This document shows, one piece after another, positions 6,961-15,984 of a DNA stretch of 64,000 nucleotides (the stretch's first letter is position 1; the number at the start of each line of letters is the position of its first letter). The notes beneath the pieces are model-generated. The model made no database searches. It was not told the origin of the DNA and saw only the letters and a list, made by a program, of their open reading frames with translations. A program made the position numbers and the translations under genes. The stretch spans positions 243,800 to 307,799 of the forward strand of contig NZ_QGDD01000006.1 of NCBI RefSeq assembly GCF_003160695.1. Reading direction: 5' to 3'. The DNA is from Nocardioides silvaticus. Its GTDB lineage: Bacteria > Actinomycetota > Actinomycetes > Propionibacteriales > Nocardioidaceae.

Positions 6961-8340
6961 ATGGATCTCGGGACCGCCCCGCTCTTCGACCTCCCCGCCC
7001 CGCTGGGCGTCGAGGCCGTCGAGCCGGTCGCGCCCGCAGCAGAACCCGTGCCGCTGACCCGGTCCCAGGAGCTGCTCGCCGAGATCCGCGACCACCGCGC
7101 GGTCGTCGCCGAGCGGGAGATCGCCACCGTCCGTACGATCGCCGAGTGGGCCCTCGAGCACGTCGTGGACGACGAGGCCGACGCCGCCACCCTCACCGAG
7201 CGTGGTCTGGACACCGGCCTCCCGCTGGCCGGCCCCGGCGCCCCGCTGATCAGCGACTTCGCGGTCATGGAGCTCAACGCCCTCCTCGGCCGATCGCTGG
7301 ACTCCGGCCGCAACTACGTCGGCCAGGTCGTCGAGCTCTCCCACCGCCTCCCCCAGCTGTGGCAGCGGACCCTCGACGGGCAGGTGCCGGTCTGGAAAGC
7401 ACTACGCATCGCCGATCTCACCAGGTCACTGTGTGAGGACGCCGCCGCGTACGTCGACCGGCAGCTCGCCATCAGTGCTCAGGGCTGCACCTGGCCCCAG
7501 GTCGACCGGCTCGTCGAAGAAGCACTCGTCCGATACGACCCCGACGCCGCCGAGGAACGCCGCCGCCAGGCGCAGGAACACCGCCACGTGAACACCGGCC
7601 TGAACGCGGTCGGGTTCAACGGCACCGCCAACGTCTCCGCCACCCTGGACGCTGCCGACGCCCTCGACCTGGAGAACGCCATCGCTCGCCGCGCCAAGCT
7701 GCTCGGTCAGCTCGGCGACGAAGACAACCTCGACGTCTGCCGCTCCAAGGCCCTCGGCGAAATAGCTCGCGAGGACCTCACCCTCGACCTGCACGTGGTC
7801 GACCCCGAGAGCGGGGAGATCACCCGCACGGTGCCCGGCCGGAAGACCGAGCTGGTCCTGCACCTCAACCCCGACGAGATGACCGTGGGTCGGTTCGGCA
7901 ACACGAAGACTCCGATCTCACCGGAGCAGGTCAAGACCTGGCTCGGCCTCTCCGGCACGGCGGTCCTCGTCAGGCCAGTCGTGGACCTCGCCGGGCACCA
8001 GCCGGTCGACTCCTACGAGACCCCCGACCGCCTCCGGCGTCAGGTCACCGAACGCGACCACCACTGCGCCTTCCCCCACTGCACGGTCTCGACAGGCTCG
8101 ACCATCAGACCAGGACGCTGCGACCTCGACCACGTCGAACCCCACGCCGACGGCGGGACCACCTGTCCGTGCAACCTCGCCCCCTTGTGTCGAGGCCACC
8201 ACCGAATGAAGACCGCCAACCGAGCCACCTACCGGATGCTCCACCCCGGCACCTACACCTGGACCCTCGACTCCGGCACCTACCTCGTCGACCCCACCGG
8301 CACCCACCCGCTCACCGACACCTCACCACCTGATCACTAG
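6961..8340 (+). CDS. DUF222 / 13E12-type HNH endonuclease-like protein
   Basis: A 459-residue member of the actinobacterial DUF222 plus HNH family (the 13E12 repeat family of mycobacteria). The N-terminal two-thirds is the helical DUF222 part (HRLPQLWQRTLDGQVPVWKA). The C-terminus is an HNH zinc-finger nuclease module: CAFPHC, then CDLDHVEPHADGG, then CNLAPLCRGHHRMKT, retaining zinc cysteines and the HNH histidines. Between the first Cys pair and the CDLDH strand lies an in-frame copy of the repeat GGTCTCGACAGGCTCGACC (8085-8103), giving the extra residues VSTGSTI. A second, truncated homologue is at the right edge of the window. Cellular role unknown. Confidence 0.88.
   Translation: MDLGTAPLFDLPAPLGVEAVEPVAPAAEPVPLTRSQELLAEIRDHRAVVAEREIATVRTIAEWALEHVVDDEADAATLTERGLDTGLPLAGPGAPLISDFAVMELNALLGRSLDSGRNYVGQVVELSHRLPQLWQRTLDGQVPVWKALRIADLTRSLCEDAAAYVDRQLAISAQGCTWPQVDRLVEEALVRYDPDAAEERRRQAQEHRHVNTGLNAVGFNGTANVSATLDAADALDLENAIARRAKLLGQLGDEDNLDVCRSKALGEIAREDLTLDLHVVDPESGEITRTVPGRKTELVLHLNPDEMTVGRFGNTKTPISPEQVKTWLGLSGTAVLVRPVVDLAGHQPVDSYETPDRLRRQVTERDHHCAFPHCTVSTGSTIRPGRCDLDHVEPHADGGTTCPCNLAPLCRGHHRMKTANRATYRMLHPGTYTWTLDSGTYLVDPTGTHPLTDTSPPDH
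8085..8103 (+). repeat. Repeat family B, copy inside the HNH gene
   Basis: GGTCTCGACAGGCTCGACC, a 19-base imperfect palindrome, read in frame inside the HNH module. A near-identical copy (one difference) lies in mfd at 20382-20400. Confidence 0.8.
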
Positions 8341-8355
8341 CCACCGAGCCCCGAA

Positions 8356-8383
8356 CCCCGCCACCACAGCACCACCGGCGGGG
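8356..8383 (+). terminator. Hairpin after the DUF222 gene
   Basis: Perfect 7-bp stem CCCCGCC / GGCGGGG with a 14-base loop, 16 bases after the stop codon. No T-run follows, as is common for actinobacterial terminators. Confidence 0.55.
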
Positions 8384-8444
8384 CCATCGACATGCCCGCG
8401 CACGCGAGGGTTACCAGGGCAGTCGGCATGGCAGTGTTGTCCGC

Positions 8445-8975
8445 ATGCCGGCAGGTGCCAGTACAGGTCTCCCGCTGGAGACCGATCGTCTCCTGCTCAG
8501 GCCTTGGCGCGTGTCGGAGGCAGCGATCCAGCGCGAGCTGTGGACCGAGCGTGACCCGAGAGTGCCTGCTCGCCGCCGGATCGACGCGGACGGACGGCCG
8601 ACGGTCGCTGACTTCGAGGAGGCGATCAGCGCTGCCGCGGTGCCGTCGTCGACCGGGCTGCTGGCTGTTGAGCTGAAGGCGGATGCTGCCGTCGTCGGCT
8701 ACTGCGGGCTGGTCGAGGGCGGCCCGGAGACCGAGGGCGAGCCGGAGCTGGCGTACGAGCTGCTGCGTCGGTTCTGGGGACTCGGATACGCTACCGAGGC
8801 CTCATGGGCGGTGATCGACTGGGCGAGGTCGTCCGGACATCGACGCCTGTGGGCCACGGTCTGGGCCTGGAACGTCGAGTCCCTCCGGGTGCTGGCGAAG
8901 CTCGGCTTCGCCGAGGTGCGCAGTGAGCAGCATCCGGTCCACGGAACGAACCGGGTCACGATGAAGCGGCTGTGA
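8445..8975 (+). CDS. GNAT family N-acetyltransferase (RimJ/RimL-like)
   Basis: 176 residues with the acetyltransferase plan. It opens LETDRLLLRPWRVSEA, typical of RimJ/RimL-type GNATs, then has the beta-strand segment VVGYCGLV. The acetyl-CoA pyrophosphate loop is in ELLRRFWGLGYATEA (the GLGYATEA form of Q/RxxGxG/A). It ends NVESLRVLAKLGFAEV, the usual N-x-x-S-x-x-V-x-x-x-x-G-F. Acetyl acceptor unknown (protein N-terminus, small molecule or antibiotic). It is preceded by the DUF222 terminator, so probably has its own promoter. Confidence 0.88.
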   Translation: MPAGASTGLPLETDRLLLRPWRVSEAAIQRELWTERDPRVPARRRIDADGRPTVADFEEAISAAAVPSSTGLLAVELKADAAVVGYCGLVEGGPETEGEPELAYELLRRFWGLGYATEASWAVIDWARSSGHRRLWATVWAWNVESLRVLAKLGFAEVRSEQHPVHGTNRVTMKRL

Positions 8976-9006
8976 GCTCGAGCCCGCGGACATCTATCGT
9001 CCTCGC

Positions 9007-9282
9007 ATGGGTGCGAAGAACCAGCTGGCGGGGTTGCTGTTGATCGGCTTGGCGTTGCAGGTGGTCGGCTTCCTCACCACGGGCCTGGGCGCGCCCCGGT
9101 TCGAGGTGGTCCGCGACGACCTGGTCATCCACGGCAACCGCGACATGATGCTGGTCGGGCTGCTCGTCTTCGGTCTCGGAGGCGCGATGTCACTGGTTGC
9201 GGTCGTCGGCTTCGGCGTGCTCCTCGGCCTTCGTGCCCGGGCCGAGGAGAGGCCGCCCGGGGCCGGTCAGCGCAGCGAGTAG
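9007..9282 (+). CDS. Small two-TM membrane protein
   Basis: 91 residues with two hydrophobic helices (QLAGLLLIGLALQVVGFLTT and MLVGLLVFGLGGAMSLVAV) separated by a short polar loop, and a charged C-terminal tail. Starts 31 bases after the GNAT gene and overlaps the end of the convergent trhA gene by 16 bases. No family recognised. Confidence 0.65.
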   Translation: MGAKNQLAGLLLIGLALQVVGFLTTGLGAPRFEVVRDDLVIHGNRDMMLVGLLVFGLGGAMSLVAVVGFGVLLGLRARAEERPPGAGQRSE

Positions 9283-10034
9283 GTCGCCAGCGAGACGCCG
9301 ACGTAGTGAGCCGCGAAGGCGACGATCGTGAACGTGTGGAAGACCTCGTGGAAGCCGAACCAGCGCGGCGAGGGGTCGGGCCACTGGAACCCGTAGACCA
9401 GCCCGCCGACCGTGTAGAGCGCACCGCCGACGGCGATGAGCACGAACACGGCGATGCCGATGCCGAGGCCGAGGGCGAGGGCGCCGTCGTAGAACGCGGG
9501 GATGAAGAAGATGGCGGCCCAGCCCATGGCGATGTAGATCGGTGCTGACAGCCATCGCGGCGCGTTCGGCCAGAACACCTTGAAGGCGATGCCGAGCACG
9601 GCGGCGGTCCACACCACCGACAGCAGCAGCACCTGCGCGGTCCCGTCGAGCAGGATGATGCTGAACGGCGTGTAGGAGCCGGCGATCAGCAAGAAGATGT
9701 TGGAGTGGTCGAACCGGTTGAGGAACCTCCACACCTTCGGTGACCAGGTGCCGCGGTGGTAGACGGCGGACGTCCCGAAGAGCAGCAGCGCTGTGAAGGC
9801 GAAGAGCGCGGAGCCGATGCGGGTGGTGGCAGTCGGCGAGAGGCAGATCAGCACGATGCCGGCCGCCAGGATCAGCGGCGTCGAGCCGGCGTGCAGCCAG
9901 CCCCGCAGCTTCGGCTTGACCTCGGCGACCGTGTCGGCGACCTTGTCGGCGACCTGGTCCAGTCCCGCACGGACACGCTCGTTGGCGTGATGCAGGGCGT
10001 GGTTCATGTCGGGGAGGTTATCGGGACGGGGCAT
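9267..10034 (-). CDS. trhA: TrhA / hemolysin III family membrane protein
   Basis: 255 residues with seven hydrophobic segments and the signatures of the hemolysin III (TrhA, PAQR-like) family: SAVYHRGTW, FDHSNIFLLIAGSYTPF, and near the C-terminus GFHEVFHTFTIVAFAAHY. The Ser-His-Asp-His-His set matches the predicted zinc site of PAQR-type hydrolases. Bacterial members are linked to membrane-fluidity homeostasis. An amphipathic N-terminal extension of about 45 residues precedes the core. In Mycobacterium tuberculosis a hemolysin III gene (Rv1085c) is beside the Z-farnesyl diphosphate synthase Rv1086; here an AIM24 gene sits between the equivalent genes. Confidence 0.9.
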   Translation of the reverse strand: MPRPDNLPDMNHALHHANERVRAGLDQVADKVADTVAEVKPKLRGWLHAGSTPLILAAGIVLICLSPTATTRIGSALFAFTALLLFGTSAVYHRGTWSPKVWRFLNRFDHSNIFLLIAGSYTPFSIILLDGTAQVLLLSVVWTAAVLGIAFKVFWPNAPRWLSAPIYIAMGWAAIFFIPAFYDGALALGLGIGIAVFVLIAVGGALYTVGGLVYGFQWPDPSPRWFGFHEVFHTFTIVAFAAHYVGVSLATYSLR

Positions 10035-10090
10035 CGCCCGGGGTGAGTACCCGTCGCGAGACGGGACACACCCCGGGCGCAGGTCACGAA

Positions 10091-11311
10091 TCAGTGCGTG
10101 TGCGGCGGGACGATCGCACCCTCGGAGGGCTGCACGATCACGAAGCCCTGGCCGGCGAAAGCGACCTGGAACGCCTCGCCCGAGCCGCGGCCGATCAGCG
10201 AGCCGGCGGTGAACGACTTCACGATCGAGGTCTGCAGCTCGATCGACCAGGCGACGATCGCGTCGGTGTCGGCGAACGTCTGCGCCTCGGCGGCATTCAG
10301 TACGACGGGCTCGCCGTCGGTCGTGATCGCAACCCAGCCGGTGCCGCGCAGGGTGGTGTTGAACAGCCCGCCCGCGGCGATGCTGCCGCCCTTCACCCGC
10401 TCGACGTTCCAGTCGAGGTTCGCCGAGAACGCCAGCACGTGGGCACCGTTGATCGAGATCCCGCTGTTGTTGAGGTGGAGGATGTGCACGTGCTCGGCGG
10501 CGTTGGCGAGGAACACGTCGCCCTGTCCCTCGACCCGCATCAGGGAGAGCCCCTCGCCGGTGAGCGCCTTCTTCAGGAACTTGCCGGCGCCGCCGCCCTG
10601 GTAGGCGAAGTTCACCTGGCCCTGGAAGGCGACCATCGAGCCCTGGCGGGCCATGAACGGCTCGACGATGCGGACGCGCAGCAGCTTGCCGTTCTGCAGC
10701 GACGGACCGACGCTGGTCTCCTTCTCCGAGAAGCGGCCGTCGACCAGGTCACCGCTGATGCCGGGCATCTGCGAGTAGCCCGGCTGGCCGCCGGGGGCCG
10801 GGGCAGCGGCCGGGGCAGCGGCCGGGGCAGCGGCGTAGGGCTGGGCCGGGTAGGCCTCGGCGGCCATCGGGGCCGGCTCGGCCGCCAGGGGCGTCGGCGC
10901 CTCAGCCGGCGGCTCAGCAGCGGGGGCGGGCTCCTCTGCCAGGGGAGCAGGCTCGGCCGAGGGGGCCTCGGCCGGCGGCGAGCCGACGACCCGGGTCTCC
11001 ATCATGAACGCGTCCTCGGTGGGGGACTGGTCCATGGCGCCGTCGGGTCGGTCCATGCCGGTCGAGGCGTCGTCCGTCGCGGCGCCGCCGGACCAGGCGG
11101 CCGACGGGTCGACCTCGGAGGAGCCGGAGGTGCCGGACGTCTCGTAGGTCTGCGCGCCCTGTGAGGACTCCGCCGTCGGCTCCTCGGGCGGGGTGAGGGG
11201 GGACACCGACTGCACGCCGCCGTCGGAGACGTGCTCGGTCCACTGGGAGCCGTCCCAGTAGCGGAGCTCGTGTCGGCCGGTGGGGTCCGGGTGCCAGGCT
11301 GCGGCGGTCAT
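10091..11311 (-). CDS. AIM24 family protein with N-terminal DUF2510 domain
   Basis: 406 residues from the ATG at 11311, preceded by GGAAGGA on the minus strand. The first 30 residues form a DUF2510 domain (WHPDPTGRHELRYWDGSQW), a short tryptophan-rich module common at the start of actinobacterial membrane or envelope proteins. Residues about 35-190 are a low-complexity linker rich in Pro, Ala and Glu, including a perfect 12-bp DNA triplication (AAAP repeats). The C-terminal 215 residues are AIM24-like (TRAP-like beta barrel), running from about SEKETSVGPSLQNGKLLRV to the end. Molecular role unknown. No TM segment is seen. Confidence 0.85.
   Translation of the reverse strand: MTAAAWHPDPTGRHELRYWDGSQWTEHVSDGGVQSVSPLTPPEEPTAESSQGAQTYETSGTSGSSEVDPSAAWSGGAATDDASTGMDRPDGAMDQSPTEDAFMMETRVVGSPPAEAPSAEPAPLAEEPAPAAEPPAEAPTPLAAEPAPMAAEAYPAQPYAAAPAAAPAAAPAPGGQPGYSQMPGISGDLVDGRFSEKETSVGPSLQNGKLLRVRIVEPFMARQGSMVAFQGQVNFAYQGGGAGKFLKKALTGEGLSLMRVEGQGDVFLANAAEHVHILHLNNSGISINGAHVLAFSANLDWNVERVKGGSIAAGGLFNTTLRGTGWVAITTDGEPVVLNAAEAQTFADTDAIVAWSIELQTSIVKSFTAGSLIGRGSGEAFQVAFAGQGFVIVQPSEGAIVPPHTH
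10798..10833. repeat. Three tandem 12-bp units inside the AIM24 gene
   Basis: CCGGGGCAGCGG repeated three times without a mismatch, encoding an AAAP linker on the minus strand. Likely to vary in copy number between strains. Confidence 0.85.
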
Positions 11312-11433
11312 ACGTCGGTTCCTTCCAAGTTCAGGGCGCGAGTTTCTGGTCGGCCTCGGGGGCCATCGTGTCAGTCCTCGCAACCCGGCCGGAAGAACCT
11401 CGTCGGAATGCGTCGAATGGTTACGATCATCGG

Positions 11434-12207
11434 GTGGTCGACTGGAAGCGGGGTCTGCGCCGGGTGCTCTACCCCGCTTACGAGCGCCGCGTCCTGCGCA
11501 GGATGCCCGACAACCTGCCCAAGCACGTCGGCGTCATGCTCGACGGCAACCGCCGGTGGGCCAAGGCCGTCGGTCGCGACACCGCCCACGGGCACCGCGC
11601 GGGCGCCGCGAACATCGAGCCGCTCCTCACCTGGTGCGAGGAGATCGGCATCGAGGTGGTCACCCTGTGGCTGCTGTCGACCGACAACCTCAACCGGCCG
11701 CCGGCCGAGCTCCAGCAGCTGCTCGAGATCATCGAGGACGCCGTCGACAGCCTCGCCGACCAGCGCCGCTGGCGGCTCAACCCGGTGGGCGCCCTCGACC
11801 TGCTGCCCGACCGGACGGCTGCCCGCCTGAAGGCCGCGGCCGAGCGCACGGTGGACGTCGACGGGATGATCGTCAACGTCGCCGTCGGGTACGGCGGGCG
11901 CCGCGAGATCGCGGACGCCGTGCGCTCCCTGCTCCACGAGCACGCCGGCAAGGGCACCTCGCTCGAGGAGCTGGCCCAGATCATCGACGTCGAGCACATC
12001 GCCGACCACCTCTACACCAAGGGCCAGCCCGACCCCGACCTGGTGATCCGGACCTCCGGCGAGCAGCGGCTCGGCGGGTTCCTGCTCTGGCAGAGCGCGA
12101 AGTCGGAGTTCTACTTCTGCGAGGCCTACTGGCCCGACTTCCGGCGGGTCGACTTCCTCCGCGCGATCCGCGCCTACGCGCTGCGGGAACGCCGGTTCGG
12201 GGCCTAG
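11434..12207 (+). CDS. uppS: Z-isoprenyl diphosphate synthase (UppS family)
   Basis: About 257 residues. Motifs of the cis-prenyltransferase family: HVGVMLDGNRRWA (diphosphate-binding aspartate), the GHRAG segment, LWLLSTDNLNRP, and the C-terminal RTSGEQRLGGFLLWQSAKSEFYF with the conserved Arg, Ser and Glu residues. It condenses isopentenyl diphosphate onto an allylic primer, feeding lipid carriers for wall synthesis. Linkage to trhA resembles the mycobacterial Rv1086 locus, whose enzyme stops at C15; chain length here is not provable from sequence. The GTG at 11434 is chosen; the ATG at 11368 would add an arginine-rich leader. Confidence 0.88.
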   Translation: MVDWKRGLRRVLYPAYERRVLRRMPDNLPKHVGVMLDGNRRWAKAVGRDTAHGHRAGAANIEPLLTWCEEIGIEVVTLWLLSTDNLNRPPAELQQLLEIIEDAVDSLADQRRWRLNPVGALDLLPDRTAARLKAAAERTVDVDGMIVNVAVGYGGRREIADAVRSLLHEHAGKGTSLEELAQIIDVEHIADHLYTKGQPDPDLVIRTSGEQRLGGFLLWQSAKSEFYFCEAYWPDFRRVDFLRAIRAYALRERRFGA

Positions 12208-12231
12208 GAGCTGGGCAGTAGCCTCGGCCGC

Positions 12232-12996
12232 GTGCCGAAACCGATCACGCCGCTGACCGTCACCGCCGCCGAGCTGCTCGGTCCGGCGATGATGCGGGTC
12301 TCCTTCGCCGGCGACCTGGCCGCATTCGAGGGTTACGACGACACCGATCGCTACGTGAAGCTGCTGTTCACGCCCGACGGGTCACCGGACCTCACTCGGA
12401 TGGCGGACGGGGAGCGGCCCGCGGTCCGCAGCTACACGGTGCTCGACCTCGACGTCGTCGCCGGCACCTTCGCCATCGACTTCGCCCTGCACGGCAGCGG
12501 GTTCGCGATGCGGTGGGCGCGCGAGGTCCGGGCGGGTGCCGAGATCTCAGTCCAGGGGCCCGGGTCGGGCTACACGCCGGACCCGACGGCGGACTGGTAC
12601 CTCCTCGTCGGCGACGACGCCGCGCTGCCGGCCGTCCGGCAGTCGCTCGCGGCCCTGCCCCCGGACGCGCAGGGGTACGCCGTCGTGCAGGTCGGCCGCG
12701 AGGCCGAGCGGCTGCCGCTCCCGGCGCCGCGCGGGGTCGAGGTGCACTGGCTGCACCGCGACGACGACTCGCCGAGCCTGGCCGACGCCGTACGGGCCCT
12801 GGCGTGGCGGGAGGGCCGGGTCGACGTCTTCGTCCACGGCGAGGCGCAGACCGTGATGCAGGAGATCCGGCCCTACCTGGCGGCCCAGGGCGTCGACTGC
12901 CGCGCGGCGTCGATCTCGGGGTACTGGAAGCGCGGGCTCGTCGACGAGGAGTTCCGCGCATGGAAACGGGAGCTCGCCGCCGCCGAAGCGGGCTGA
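12232..12996 (+). CDS. Siderophore-interacting FAD-dependent reductase
   Basis: 254 residues of the siderophore-interacting protein (SIP, ViuB-like) family, cytoplasmic flavoproteins that reduce ferric siderophores to release iron. The FAD-binding motif is RSYTVLDLD, followed by IDFALHGSGFAMRWA, the Gly-rich QGPGSGY loop, and the SIP C-terminal half ending ISGYWKRGLVDEEFRAWK, where YWKRG is a family hallmark. Starts with GTG 24 bases after uppS and is probably co-transcribed. No siderophore biosynthesis gene or iron transporter lies in the window. The downstream M36 gene is convergent. Confidence 0.9.
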   Translation: MPKPITPLTVTAAELLGPAMMRVSFAGDLAAFEGYDDTDRYVKLLFTPDGSPDLTRMADGERPAVRSYTVLDLDVVAGTFAIDFALHGSGFAMRWAREVRAGAEISVQGPGSGYTPDPTADWYLLVGDDAALPAVRQSLAALPPDAQGYAVVQVGREAERLPLPAPRGVEVHWLHRDDDSPSLADAVRALAWREGRVDVFVHGEAQTVMQEIRPYLAAQGVDCRAASISGYWKRGLVDEEFRAWKRELAAAEAG

Positions 12997-13007
12997 CGAG
13001 CTCCCGT
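12966..13007. terminator. Bidirectional terminator between convergent genes
   Basis: Perfect 11-bp arms ACGGGAGCTCG and CGAGCTCCCGT around a 20-base loop. The left arm lies within the last codons of the siderophore-interacting gene and the right arm lies between the two stops. It can serve both strands. Confidence 0.6.
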
Positions 13008-13013
13008 CCCTGG

Positions 13014-15944
13014 TCAGTCGGTGCCGTCGTTGTAGACGGCCACCTCTGTGGTGTCCATGTAGGTGCAGCCGCCGTAGTCGAACGGGCAGCTGCTGCCGTC
13101 GTCGCAGGTCCCGGTGAAGGCGCACTCGGGCACCTGCGGGCTGAGCATGACGTACCTGATCGCGCCGACGTCCGGGATGGGCGCGTTCAGCGGCAGGTCG
13201 ACCAGCTGGTTGCGGTCCTCCGCGTCGAACACGCCGGACTCCACCGGGTCACCCCACGGTCCCGCGGGCGTCGCCGCCACGTAGATCTCGTAGCCGCCCG
13301 TCGACGAGCTGCCCGGGTCACCGCAGGTGTTCGACGGGTTCACCCCGAAGCCGGTGACGGCGATCGTCTCGGGGAGATCGATCACGATCTCCTTCGGGTC
13401 GATGTCGTCCAGGCTGTCCGCGGGCTCGCCGTCGACGGCGGTCGTCGAGCTGCCCCAGCCACTGCCGGCCGACAGGTCGATCGCGGCGCCGGGACCGCAC
13501 CCGAAGTCGGTGTAGTCCGGGCCGGTGAACGAGGCGATGCTGGCGCCACCACTCGACGCGGCCCAGTCGCGCCGGAGCTCGGCGTCGAACGTCGCGGTGG
13601 CGTCGGGTGCGACGGTCACGGCATCCGACTCGGACTCGTAGCCCGGTGCCGTCGCGATGACCTTCGGCCAGGTGCCGGACGGCACGTCGGCGATCTCGTA
13701 GGTGCCGTTGGCGTCGGTCGTGTCCGAGAACTCGCTGTGACCGGTGATCCGGACGACCGCGTTCGCGAGCGGGTTGCCCTCGGTGTCGGTCACCGTGCCC
13801 GAGATCGCGCCGGTCGCCGTACCCGGGGGCGGCGGCACGTTGAAGTCCGCCGCCGGCGCGGCGTCGGCGCCGTCGTCGGAGCCGGCGTAGAAGCCCATGC
13901 CGCGGGTCGCGAACGCCGACCAGAGCTCGTTGTAGTGCTCGCCGTCGTACATCGACGCGTCGGCGAGGATGATCGCGTCGCGCATGTCGAGCAGTGACGG
14001 GTCGTCCGCCGAGAGCCGCATGCCCTCGGTCACGATCCCCATCGTCACCCGGTGGCCGAGCTCCTCGCGGATGTCCCACAGCGTCTGCGACCAGACCTCG
14101 CCCACGTCGTGCACCTGGGTGCCCATCTGGCCGTCACCCACGTCGTCGTAGGTGTAGCCGCCGTCGGCCTGGGTCTGCCACTGGACGCACTTGGGGGCCG
14201 TCTCGCCCACGCCGCAGTCGATCGCCTCGGTGCGGGTGACGGTGGCGTTCTTCGCCAGGTAGAGGTCGAGGGTCAGCTCGCCCGGGGCGGAGGTGTCCTT
14301 CACGTACCCGTGGTGCACCAGGTACTCGAGCGCGTAGAAGTCGCTCCAGCCCTCACCCATCCCGCCGGCCTGGTAGCTGTTCAGCGTCGAGTGGTTGTTG
14401 ATGTTGACGACGAGTCGGTTCGACAACCCGTGGGTGAACTCGTGAGCGAGGGTCGGGAAGTCGTCCGACGAGCTCGCGGCGAGGTACGGCGCGTAGTTCA
14501 GGTACATCTGCATCCGAGGACGCTTGCCGTCGGGCGGGGTGTTGAAGTTCGCGTTGTTGACGTGGTCGCCGTCGGGCAGCCCCTGCGCGGTGCCGGCGCC
14601 GTCGATGCCGTTGAGGTCGACGGGGTCGCCGTCAGAGCGGGTGAAGTTGCCGCTGGCCCGGTTGAACCCGAACGGCTTCTTCTCGAGGTACTCGGCGAAC
14701 CGGCTGGTGAGGTAGAGACCCTGGAGCGCGTCGTGCGCCATGTTCTTGCGCCACGAGCGCGGCGTACTGGGGTCCCACGAGCAGATGTAGGCCTTGGTGC
14801 ACTTGAGCTCGTCCGGGGCCGTCTTGAACGGCTTGATCTTCAGCCGTCGCGCCTGCTTGGTCGTCTTCGGGATCGGCGTGGTCTCGGCCTTCTGCCGCTT
14901 GTTGTCGTCGTTGATGTCCGGCCAGGCGGTGACGTACTTGCCCTTCGGGAAGCTCGCCTTGCGCAGCAGGTAGCCGCGCTTGATCAGGTTGACGCGGTGG
15001 GCCTTGCCGCCGGAGTACTTGCCGCTGGCACCGGGGTAGTTCTCGTGGACGAACGCGTCGCCGCGGCCGTCGAAGTTCACGGTGGACCGGCGGTAGAGCG
15101 TCGCTCCGCTCGCGGCGTCGATGACGTGCTCGTACGCCGACACGGCGCCGGTCTCGGTGTAGGTCAGCCAGCCGGCGCGGAGACCGCGAGGGGTCAGGAA
15201 CCAGACCCGTTCGGCGGTCGCGCCCGGCCGCAGCTCGCTACGCGAGGAGCGGACGTCGGCGACGGCCTTGGTGATGGCGGCAGTGCGACCGACCTTGTCG
15301 GCCGGCGCCCGCCGGGCGAGGGCGCGGAGGCCGGAGACCGGGGCGCCCTGCACCGAGATCAGTCGACCCTCCTTGTCCACGTGGGCCCGCAGGCCGTTGC
15401 CGAACACCCGCAGGCCGGCGACCTCCTGCTCCCAGAAGACGTGGGTGATGCCGTTGATATCGGTGTACTGCCGGACCTTCACCAGCGTGGCGAGGTCGGC
15501 CTGCTCGAGGCCGAACGCCGCGAGCTGGCCGCGCACGTAGCCGAGGGCGACGCGAGCGGCCGACGCGCCGCTGGGGCCGGTCAACGGCTTGCTCGACGCG
15601 ATCTGGTCAGGGGTGCCCGTCAGCGGGTCGATCGCGATGGCGGCGTCGGGGCCGAGGGCGCGGCTCAGGCGGGTGATCGCCTTGCCGTTGGCCTTCAGCT
15701 GCTTCCTGTCGGCCTTGGCTCGCAGGTCGCCGCCGAGCATCCGGACGTCGTAGCTGCCGAGCGGGTCGTGGTCTCCGGAGTGGTCCGTCGCCTTGGCCGG
15801 GGCCGGGGCGGTCCGGCCGGCCAGGTCGGACGGCGCACCGTCCGAGGGGACCGTGACCCCCAGTGACGTGACCGCCATCGCGACCACGGCACCAGCCGCC
15901 AGCCACGTACGGCGCCATCTGGATCGCGTTGCCGACAAGTTCAT
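13014..15944 (-). CDS. Secreted M36 (fungalysin-type) metalloprotease with C-terminal accessory domains
   Basis: 976 residues from the ATG at 15944, preceded by GGGAGGA. Signal peptide: basic RSRWRR then a hydrophobic core ending near residue 40. Residues about 60-290 look like the FTP inhibitory propeptide of M36 proteases. The zinc site HEFTHG is at about residue 500, with the third ligand in GMGEGWSDFYA. Residues about 705-795 are a carboxypeptidase-regulatory-like beta domain (AISGTVTDTEGNPLANAVV), and the last 170 residues are a discoidin-like sandwich with several cysteines. Expected to be an autoprocessed exoprotease. A second M36 gene is at 35620. Confidence 0.9.
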   Translation of the reverse strand: MNLSATRSRWRRTWLAAGAVVAMAVTSLGVTVPSDGAPSDLAGRTAPAPAKATDHSGDHDPLGSYDVRMLGGDLRAKADRKQLKANGKAITRLSRALGPDAAIAIDPLTGTPDQIASSKPLTGPSGASAARVALGYVRGQLAAFGLEQADLATLVKVRQYTDINGITHVFWEQEVAGLRVFGNGLRAHVDKEGRLISVQGAPVSGLRALARRAPADKVGRTAAITKAVADVRSSRSELRPGATAERVWFLTPRGLRAGWLTYTETGAVSAYEHVIDAASGATLYRRSTVNFDGRGDAFVHENYPGASGKYSGGKAHRVNLIKRGYLLRKASFPKGKYVTAWPDINDDNKRQKAETTPIPKTTKQARRLKIKPFKTAPDELKCTKAYICSWDPSTPRSWRKNMAHDALQGLYLTSRFAEYLEKKPFGFNRASGNFTRSDGDPVDLNGIDGAGTAQGLPDGDHVNNANFNTPPDGKRPRMQMYLNYAPYLAASSSDDFPTLAHEFTHGLSNRLVVNINNHSTLNSYQAGGMGEGWSDFYALEYLVHHGYVKDTSAPGELTLDLYLAKNATVTRTEAIDCGVGETAPKCVQWQTQADGGYTYDDVGDGQMGTQVHDVGEVWSQTLWDIREELGHRVTMGIVTEGMRLSADDPSLLDMRDAIILADASMYDGEHYNELWSAFATRGMGFYAGSDDGADAAPAADFNVPPPPGTATGAISGTVTDTEGNPLANAVVRITGHSEFSDTTDANGTYEIADVPSGTWPKVIATAPGYESESDAVTVAPDATATFDAELRRDWAASSGGASIASFTGPDYTDFGCGPGAAIDLSAGSGWGSSTTAVDGEPADSLDDIDPKEIVIDLPETIAVTGFGVNPSNTCGDPGSSSTGGYEIYVAATPAGPWGDPVESGVFDAEDRNQLVDLPLNAPIPDVGAIRYVMLSPQVPECAFTGTCDDGSSCPFDYGGCTYMDTTEVAVYNDGTD

Positions 15945-15984
15945 CGTGCGTCCTCCCGACCTTCTTCTGGCTCTGCCCGAGATC

